Of a stretch of 19,295 bases of DNA, positions 14,827 to 19,295 are shown one piece after another. The DNA comes from JAUWKC01 sp035529895 (GTDB lineage: Bacteria > Planctomycetota > Phycisphaerae > Sedimentisphaerales > Anaerobacaceae). The notes under the pieces are model-generated. The model saw nothing but the letters and a program-made list of their open reading frames with translations, made no database searches and was not told the origin of the DNA. The translations under genes were made by a program, and so were the position numbers. Positions within the stretch are counted from its first letter, which is position 1; every line of letters starts with the position of its first letter. The stretch is taken from contig DATKVV010000009.1 of NCBI GenBank assembly GCA_035529895.1, positions 1 to 19,295 of the forward strand, in the 5' to 3' direction.

Positions 14827-16425
14827 TTATGCTCTGAATGCCATAGAATCTGCGAAGACGTCGCTGAAGTGTTTTTCGTGTGCGATTTCGACGTATTGGA
14901 TTTTGCGGGCGAGCTCTTTAGCGTGGGCCCGGCAGCGGCTGCTAAGAAGCACCATCTCCGCACCGCTGCACGCGGCGTTGCCGACAAAGTGAATGCGCTC
15001 AGCCGGTACATCAGGCAGCAGGCCCATCCGGAGGGCGCTTTCGGCGCAAATGTAATTGCCAAACGCACCGGCTAAAAGAATTTTCTCTATATCCGCATCT
15101 TCAAGGGCGAGCTTCTTTTCGAGCAGCGTAATGCCGGCCCGAATAGCCGCTTTCGCAAGCTGGACCTGGCGAATGTCCCGCTGGGTCAAAATAACTTCGT
15201 TCGCCGCGGCTTGCCGGGCGGCGGCCAGTACAAAGGCAGGCTGACCGGCGTGCTCGATAATTCTTGAAAAAACAACCGGCGGCAATCGTCCCTCAAGCTC
15301 CTGAGGGCCGACGAATCGGCCGGTTGGGTCAATAATGCCCAAATCGAGCATTACCGCCACGGCGTCAATCAGGCCTGAACCGCATATCGAACGGGCCGGG
15401 GCGGTTCCAATCACGTCCAAATCTATGTCGCTGTCATTAATGACGACCGCCTGTATTGCGCCTTCGACCGCGCGGCTGCCGCAGCTTATGCGTGCCCCCT
15501 CGAAGGCAGGGCCCGCGGCACAGCTTGCCGCGTAGAGTTTGTCGCGGGCTGCAAGCACAATCTCGCCGTTTGTCCCGATGTCAACCGCTAATGTAATTTG
15601 CTCGGCCGAGTCTATGCCGGTCGCCAGCGCCACGGCTGTGGTATCGGCGCCCACGAAGCCGGCTATATTCTCAACTGTATGGATATTGCCGGCGGGGTTT
15701 ATGTACAGACCCAGTTGGTCGGCTGAGCAATCGTGAGCGTCGAGCGAGAATGCCTTGTACGGCGCCTGGCCGAGTTGCGTGATGGGCAGCTTAAGAAAGA
15801 TGTGGTTCATCGTCGTGTTGCCCACGACGGAGATTTCGTAGATGTCGTTCGAATCTATAGATGCCTGCCGGCAGAGGCGCCCAATCAGCTCATTTATATA
15901 ATCTATTATGACTTTGCGCAGCTCGGCTAATTTCTCGTCGGTTTGTGCGTAGCCGATTCTGCTTATGACATCATCCCCGAATCGCGCCTGTGGATTCAGG
16001 CCCGCCTCGGTTGCGGCGCATCGTCCGTCCGTCATATCGAAAAGCCTGGCAACGACCGTTGTTGTGCCGATATCGACGGCTGCGCCGAATATCGGGGTAG
16101 TGGAATCGGGTTTGCGATACTTTTGGTATATGTCGGGCTGTACTTTGGTCTTGCCGGCAATGCCTTCGGCGAGGATTTGCTGCTCGAAAAATCTCGAAGC
16201 AGGGAGAATCGTTACAGTAAGGTCGCTTTGGATATGGTACTGACAGGCCAAGACTTCTTTCGAATCGGGCTGCACATTCACGAGGCACTTTCGGCAGATG
16301 CCTTTGCCTCCGCAAACGGTGTTCAGGACTATGCCGGCCCGGCCAGCAGCCTCAATGAGTGTTGCGCCCGCATGAATTGATATTTGCCGGTTGTCAGGCT
16401 CAAAAGTGACGTTAAAATGTTTCAT
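14827..16425 (-). CDS. RACo-type corrinoid reductive activator (2Fe-2S ferredoxin + ASKHA)
   Basis: 532 residues. The N-terminal plant-type ferredoxin domain (about 1-75) has the Cys38, Cys44, Cys47, Cys61 cluster ligands (CGGKGICRKC). After a linker come the ASKHA ATPase halves: AVDIGTTT (116-123), VGNTTMNH (201-208), AVDIGTNGE (280-288) and CGSGLIDA. This is the family of ATP-dependent reductive activators that restore Co(II) corrinoids to Co(I) in methyltransferase systems (RACo, RamA-like). Shorter than RACo of Carboxydothermus. No corrinoid protein, methyltransferase or MtaB/MttB-like gene lies in the window, so its partner is elsewhere. It implies anaerobic one-carbon or O-/N-demethylation metabolism. 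The ATG has no clear Shine-Dalgarno. It follows the 26-residue basic gene by 70 bases on the same strand. Confidence 0.9.
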   Translation of the reverse strand: MKHFNVTFEPDNRQISIHAGATLIEAAGRAGIVLNTVCGGKGICRKCLVNVQPDSKEVLACQYHIQSDLTVTILPASRFFEQQILAEGIAGKTKVQPDIYQKYRKPDSTTPIFGAAVDIGTTTVVARLFDMTDGRCAATEAGLNPQARFGDDVISRIGYAQTDEKLAELRKVIIDYINELIGRLCRQASIDSNDIYEISVVGNTTMNHIFLKLPITQLGQAPYKAFSLDAHDCSADQLGLYINPAGNIHTVENIAGFVGADTTAVALATGIDSAEQITLAVDIGTNGEIVLAARDKLYAASCAAGPAFEGARISCGSRAVEGAIQAVVINDSDIDLDVIGTAPARSICGSGLIDAVAVMLDLGIIDPTGRFVGPQELEGRLPPVVFSRIIEHAGQPAFVLAAARQAAANEVILTQRDIRQVQLAKAAIRAGITLLEKKLALEDADIEKILLAGAFGNYICAESALRMGLLPDVPAERIHFVGNAACSGAEMVLLSSRCRAHAKELARKIQYVEIAHEKHFSDVFADSMAFRA

Positions 16426-16495
16426 TTATGGCACTGCGTATCGAGTACGGTGTATAGTTATGCAGCACTGAATACGCGCGACCCATAACGAGCCA

Positions 16496-16576
16496 TCAGC
16501 TTATTTTATGCCGGACTTTCCAGCGGGCATGGCGTTTCTTGCTGCCGACTTTACGGCGACGTCTCGGTTTTGCCAT
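16496..16576 (-). CDS. 26-residue basic protein, possible ribosomal bS22/COX24-like
   Basis: Encodes MAKPRRRRKVGSKKRHARW then a KVRHKIS end: 15 of 26 residues are Lys, Arg or His. It has a full expression setup: GGAG six bases before the ATG, and TTGCAG - 17 bases - TACTAA upstream (16604-16632), giving a leader of about 20 bases. The composition and the RRRRKxxSKKRHxR...RHK layout recall the very small ribosome-associated bS22 and AURKAIP1/COX24 C-terminal peptides (KKRRKRMxKKKxRK...), which sit in rRNA. The match is by eye and short, so the function is tentative; another RNA-binding peptide is possible. It lies just upstream of RACo and may be co-transcribed. Confidence 0.65.
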   Translation of the reverse strand: MAKPRRRRKVGSKKRHARWKVRHKIS

Positions 16577-16603
16577 CTATTTCTCCGTAAGACAACCCAA
16601 ATC

Positions 16604-16632
16604 TTAGTACGAAAATAACTTCTAACCTGCAA
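16604..16632 (-). promoter_or_regulatory. Promoter of the 26-residue basic protein gene
   Basis: Minus strand: TTGCAG (16632-16627), a 17-base spacer, TACTAA (16609-16604). The predicted start is near 16597, about 20 bases before the ATG at 16576. Confidence 0.55.
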
Positions 16633-16709
16633 AGATATGTGATATTATAAAGATGTTCGATCGAAAGTAAAGAGGCAAATTTTTTGCCGATTTCAATTGG
16701 GGTGCGAAA

Positions 16710-17009
16710 ATGATTCAATGCACAGACTGTGAGTTATGCGAGGTTGCCCCCGACGGGCGCAGGACTTTCAAATGCGACCCGTTTTGCAATATCAAGGAGC
16801 CGGAGTGTCTGGCCAAATGGCAGCTAATACGCCTGGACATGCTCGTGGCGAGCTATCAGAGCATGCTCAAGTGGTACGGAAAGCTGGCGCCGCTTCAAGA
16901 CAAAATCTTCAAGTACATGAAGCGAGAGATTGAGGATATGGAAGAGAGCGACAGTTGGAAACTTGAAGACGAAGAGGAAAAAGAGCCGGACGACGACGAG
17001 GAAGGCTAA
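16710..17009 (+). CDS. Cys-rich small protein with acidic tail, unknown
   Basis: 99 residues, not recognised. The N-terminus has six cysteines (4, 7, 10, 22, 26, 33) in CTDCELC and CDPFCNIKEPEC patterns, suggesting a zinc or iron-sulfur site. The middle (about 35-75) is likely helical, with aromatics and hydrophobics (WQLIRLDMLVASYQSMLKWY). The last 20 residues are strongly acidic (LEDEEEKEPDDDEEG). There is no signal peptide or TM. GGGGTG lies before the ATG. It is divergent from the basic-protein gene and is followed by the sigma operon after 136 bases. The coding bias looks real and the start is secure. It may be a zinc-binding adaptor, but that is a guess. Confidence 0.75.
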   Translation: MIQCTDCELCEVAPDGRRTFKCDPFCNIKEPECLAKWQLIRLDMLVASYQSMLKWYGKLAPLQDKIFKYMKREIEDMEESDSWKLEDEEEKEPDDDEEG

Positions 17010-17145
17010 ACAGAAGATGCCGGGGCGAAATCACTAAGGTTCAAACCCTGTGATATGGGAATAATATAATATTTTTCATTTTTTCTCATTCAGGCAATAA
17101 AACGATTCCGCGTTCCGTCTTTAATTACGTAAAAGAAGCACAGAA

Positions 17146-17676
17146 ATGGCTGAAGACAGCGATTTAGTGCAGATAATAAACGGCTGTAAGGCCGGTAAAG
17201 CAGAGAGTTTTGAGAAGTTAATCGATATATACGCAAAGCGTTGTTACGGCTACTTTTGCCGATTGACGGGCAGCCAGACGACAGCGGACGACTTGCTGAG
17301 CGAGCTTTTTGTCAAGCTGGTGGGGAAAATCAACTCGTATAAGGGTGGCTCTTTCGAAAGCTGGCTGTTCAAGATTGCGTCCAACGTTTTTCACGACTGC
17401 TTAAGGCAAAAGCAGCAGCAGGCAAAACTCGCCGAGGTCCGAAAAAAACAGGTTGAGCGGGAGATTAAAGGGGCCAAAAAATCGACGGACGAGCGAGTTG
17501 ACGAGTTACAGATACAACTCGAGAAGCTGGATGGAGATACGAAAGAGGTGATAATGCTGCGATTCTATTCACAGTTGAGTTTTAAGGAAATAGCCCGGAT
17601 GCGGGCCGAGCCGATAGGAACCACACTGGCCAAGGTGCACCGCGGGCTAAAGAAACTTCGAAAGCTGATGGAGTAA
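17146..17676 (+). CDS. ECF-type sigma-70 family RNA polymerase sigma factor
   Basis: 176 residues. Region 2 is about 20-92: DDLLSELFVKLVGKI then SFESWLFKIASNVFHDCLR, the -10 recognition and core-binding part. The linker is basic (about 90-115). Region 4 is about 118-172: LDGDTKEVIMLRFYSQLSFKEIARMRAEPIGTTLAKVHRGLKKLRK, the helix-turn-helix for -35 binding. There is no region 1 or 3, hence ECF-like. It is followed after seven bases by a membrane protein, then an exported protein, the usual sigma/partner arrangement. A perfect TATAAT (17065-17070) lies 76 bases upstream without a good -35 box. The ribosome site is weak (AAGAAG). Confidence 0.92.
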   Translation: MAEDSDLVQIINGCKAGKAESFEKLIDIYAKRCYGYFCRLTGSQTTADDLLSELFVKLVGKINSYKGGSFESWLFKIASNVFHDCLRQKQQQAKLAEVRKKQVEREIKGAKKSTDERVDELQIQLEKLDGDTKEVIMLRFYSQLSFKEIARMRAEPIGTTLAKVHRGLKKLRKLME

Positions 17677-17683
17677 TGGAGCG

Positions 17684-18190
17684 ATGAACTTTCAGGACCA
17701 GGAAAATCTGAAGGCGCTGTTCGGGAAATTCATTAGCGCCGAAGAGGCGGAGAACGCCCTTGAGGACATTCAGAAAGGCGAACAGATTCTTTGCGAACAT
17801 CCGGCGCCCGAGCCGAGCAGCGAACTGATAGCGAGCATAAAAGGTGAAACGGCGAAGGTTCTTCGTGGCCGGCAGGCAAACGCTTTCAGGCGGGCAGTTT
17901 ACAGGACAGCGGCGGTTGCCGCAGCGTTTATCGTCGCGGCAGTTGTAGGTGTAAATCTCTTTGAAAAAGGCTCTGCGAGGTCGGAAAGACTCATATCACA
18001 GGCGATTTGGGAAAGCGACAATATTGCTGCCGACGATACGAATCTGGCGACCTTGATCGCTGAGGCCGAGCAGCTTGAAGGCGAGATGATGGCTCTGCAA
18101 TTGGGCGAAACCGGCGGCAACGGGCACAGGGACCTGCTGGAGCTGGAAATGGAACTGGTGGAAATTGACAGTGAATTTTGGAAAGGGTAA
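17684..18190 (+). CDS. Single-pass membrane protein, candidate anti-sigma factor
   Basis: 168 residues, no family recognised. The cytosolic N-terminal part (1-73) is acidic then basic near the membrane (RGRQANAFRRAVYR). One TM helix is about 74-93 (AAVAAAFIVAAVVGV). The extracytoplasmic part (94-168) is rich in Glu and Leu and looks helical. It lacks the HxxxCxxC zinc motif of classic ZAS anti-sigma domains, so anti-sigma function rests on position, size and topology. It begins seven bases after the sigma stop, with GGAG close before the ATG, so it is translationally coupled. The likely role is to hold the sigma factor at the membrane until the exported partner signals. Confidence 0.75.
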   Translation: MNFQDQENLKALFGKFISAEEAENALEDIQKGEQILCEHPAPEPSSELIASIKGETAKVLRGRQANAFRRAVYRTAAVAAAFIVAAVVGVNLFEKGSARSERLISQAIWESDNIAADDTNLATLIAEAEQLEGEMMALQLGETGGNGHRDLLELEMELVEIDSEFWKG

Positions 18191-18194
18191 GGAA

Positions 18195-19127
18195 ATGAAA
18201 AGGCATTATGTGGTAATTCTGGTTGGAGCAATGGCAGCGGCTATACTGCTGGTGATCCCCGCGCCCTGCGGCGCTGCAGAGGATAAGGAGAAGCAAGAGA
18301 CGGAAGAAGTCCTGCCCTGGGACGAGCCGGCTGGAGGGGTGAGATGGTCGGAACTGACAGAGGAAAGGATCGACAGGCTAATTAGTCGTTTGGCCGAGAC
18401 AGACCCGCAGAAGGCGGATGAGTTGAAGGGACTGCGAGAGAACGACCCCGAGAAGTTCAAGGCTGAGCTTAGAGAAGTTATGCGTGAGCAATTCCGGCAA
18501 AGGCGCAGGGGTTGGGCGGAAGAAGATTGGCAAGGAGCCGGCCGAGAGCCACGGCGTGCGGTCAGGCCATCTCCCGGGCGACGCCCCGGGCCTGAGGAGG
18601 GCGAGGGGAGAGGTGCAAGAAGGCCGATGATTCGGGAAAGGCATCGCGAGTTTCTCAATTGGTATAAGGAGAATTACCCTGAGGAAGCCGAGAAACTCGA
18701 CCAATTGAAGGAAAAGCAGCCGGAGCTTTATCAAAGGAGACTCGGAGTTTGCCTGCGAAGATACGGCAGAGTCTTCGAGGCGGCTGAAGAGAATCCCGAA
18801 TTGGCAAAGGTCCTCAAAGAAGACCTCGAAGTGAAGCAACAGCGGGACAAGCTGCTGAGAAAGATAAAGGCCGCAAAGAATGAAGATGAGAAGAAGGAGC
18901 TGACCGGGCAGTTGGAAGAGGTGGTGGGCAGCCGGTTTGATTTGCTGGTAAAAAGGAAACAGATAGAGTATGAACAACTGCTCAAGAAGCTCGAGCGGCT
19001 GAAAAAGCAGGTCGAGAAGAGCGAGGCCGAGGTTGGAAAATGGAAGGACAGCAACTTCAAAAAAGAGAACGTAAAGAAACGGGTCGAAGAGCTGGTCAGC
19101 GGGAAAAAGGAGTTCAGGTGGGAATGA
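18195..19127 (+). CDS. Exported charged helical protein with internal repeats
   Basis: 310 residues with a signal peptide (about 1-27: MKRHYVV then a hydrophobic stretch to CGAAED), so periplasmic or envelope-located. A roughly 35-residue motif recurs: residues 66-100 and 156-190 align without gaps (xExxPxxAxxLxxLxExxPExFxxxLRxxxR), and a third, weaker copy starts near 198 (EENPELAKVL). Between the first two is a low-complexity Arg/Pro/Gly-rich stretch (about 101-150). The C-terminal third (about 205-300) is Lys/Glu-rich and predicted coiled coil. The start at 18195 is preferred over 18165 because it exposes the signal peptide and follows AAAGGG by seven bases. It begins four bases after the previous stop. 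It may act as a sensor for the sigma pair, but no function is shown. Confidence 0.8.
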   Translation: MKRHYVVILVGAMAAAILLVIPAPCGAAEDKEKQETEEVLPWDEPAGGVRWSELTEERIDRLISRLAETDPQKADELKGLRENDPEKFKAELREVMREQFRQRRRGWAEEDWQGAGREPRRAVRPSPGRRPGPEEGEGRGARRPMIRERHREFLNWYKENYPEEAEKLDQLKEKQPELYQRRLGVCLRRYGRVFEAAEENPELAKVLKEDLEVKQQRDKLLRKIKAAKNEDEKKELTGQLEEVVGSRFDLLVKRKQIEYEQLLKKLERLKKQVEKSEAEVGKWKDSNFKKENVKKRVEELVSGKKEFRWE

Positions 19128-19205
19128 TAAATGATAATTGATTGCCGCGCGTGCGACTTTGCCGAGGGAAGGGCATAGGCGGCTTTAACAAATAGTCATT
19201 GGCAG

Positions 19206-19240
19206 GGCCTTGCGGATGTTTCGCAAGGTCTTGTTTTTTT
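19206..19240 (+). terminator. Rho-independent terminator of the sigma operon
   Basis: CCTTGCG (19208-19214), loop GATGTTT, CGCAAGG (19222-19228), extended by two pairs, then TCTTGTTTTTTT to 19240. It lies 79 bases after the last gene of the operon. Confidence 0.9.
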
Positions 19241-19295
19241 GCGCGGCGGGCGGTGATTAAGGACAAAGAATAAGTTATTTATGGGGGGGCTGGGA

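Noticed and set aside
16426..16495. Possible cobalamin riboswitch upstream of the corrinoid activator
   Set aside because: The spacer is only about 70 bases and has no B12 box; only a short GCGTAT/ATACGC inverted repeat is visible.
19281..19295. Possible start of another gene at the right edge (ATG at 19281)
   Set aside because: Only five codons remain, with no well-placed ribosome site, so it cannot be supported.
1..19295. CRISPR array, tRNA or insertion sequence
   Set aside because: No regular repeat-spacer array, no cloverleaf with a TTCGA-type arm in any spacer, and no transposase or terminal inverted repeats were seen.

Overview
The window reads as bacterial chromosome, most likely Planctomycetota (Phycisphaerae / Sedimentisphaerales-like, probably an anaerobe or facultative anaerobe). 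This is inferred from the gene set, not from a marker gene: a Tat-exported lipoprotein-type sulfatase, LL-diaminopimelate aminotransferase (DapL), a FolK-deoxynucleoside kinase fusion, a rhomboid with a conserved C-terminal tail, an ORF6N protein, a RACo-type corrinoid activator and repeat-rich spacers. No rRNA, tRNA, CRISPR array, transposase or integrase was seen.

Layout. 1-764 is non-coding and full of degenerate repeats. It ends in a good promoter directly abutting polA (765-3506). 3507-5490 is a small accessory segment holding an AT-rich ORF6N gene (3771-4289) and a pentapeptide-repeat potassium-channel-like protein (4391-5425). A sulfatase lies on the minus strand (5491-6939). A structured spacer with a possible leader peptide follows. 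Then comes a plus-strand vitamin and envelope run: dapL, folK-dNK fusion, panC, panD, lgt (7194-11941), covering meso-DAP/lysine, folate, nucleotide salvage, pantothenate/CoA and lipoprotein maturation. bioF is convergent and overlaps the 3' end of lgt. A shared divergent promoter region separates bioF from a rhomboid protease (13202-14053), which ends in a terminator. rbsD (14284-14700) stands alone and converges on a RACo-like ASKHA/ferredoxin protein (14827-16425, minus). Upstream of RACo, same strand, is an 81-bp gene for a very basic 26-residue protein with its own promoter and Shine-Dalgarno sequence. The plus strand then carries a Cys-rich small protein and a tight three-gene operon: ECF sigma factor, single-pass membrane protein (anti-sigma candidate), and an exported charged helical protein with internal repeats. 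It closes with a textbook terminator at 19206-19240.

How the genes work together. Most are housekeeping genes. The likeliest place for an undescribed system is the 17146-19240 sigma operon, which looks like an envelope-signalling unit: sigma factor, membrane partner and exported sensor-like protein. Other unusual points are the FolK-dNK fusion, the Lgt variant lacking the usual His-Gly-Gly histidine, the possible dapL leader, the 26-residue basic protein beside RACo, and seven-base periodic repeats in the spacers. Several obvious long-ORF starts are too early (polA, dapL, folK, panD, rhomboid, the exported protein), so the starts given here were chosen from family alignment, promoters and ribosome binding sites.
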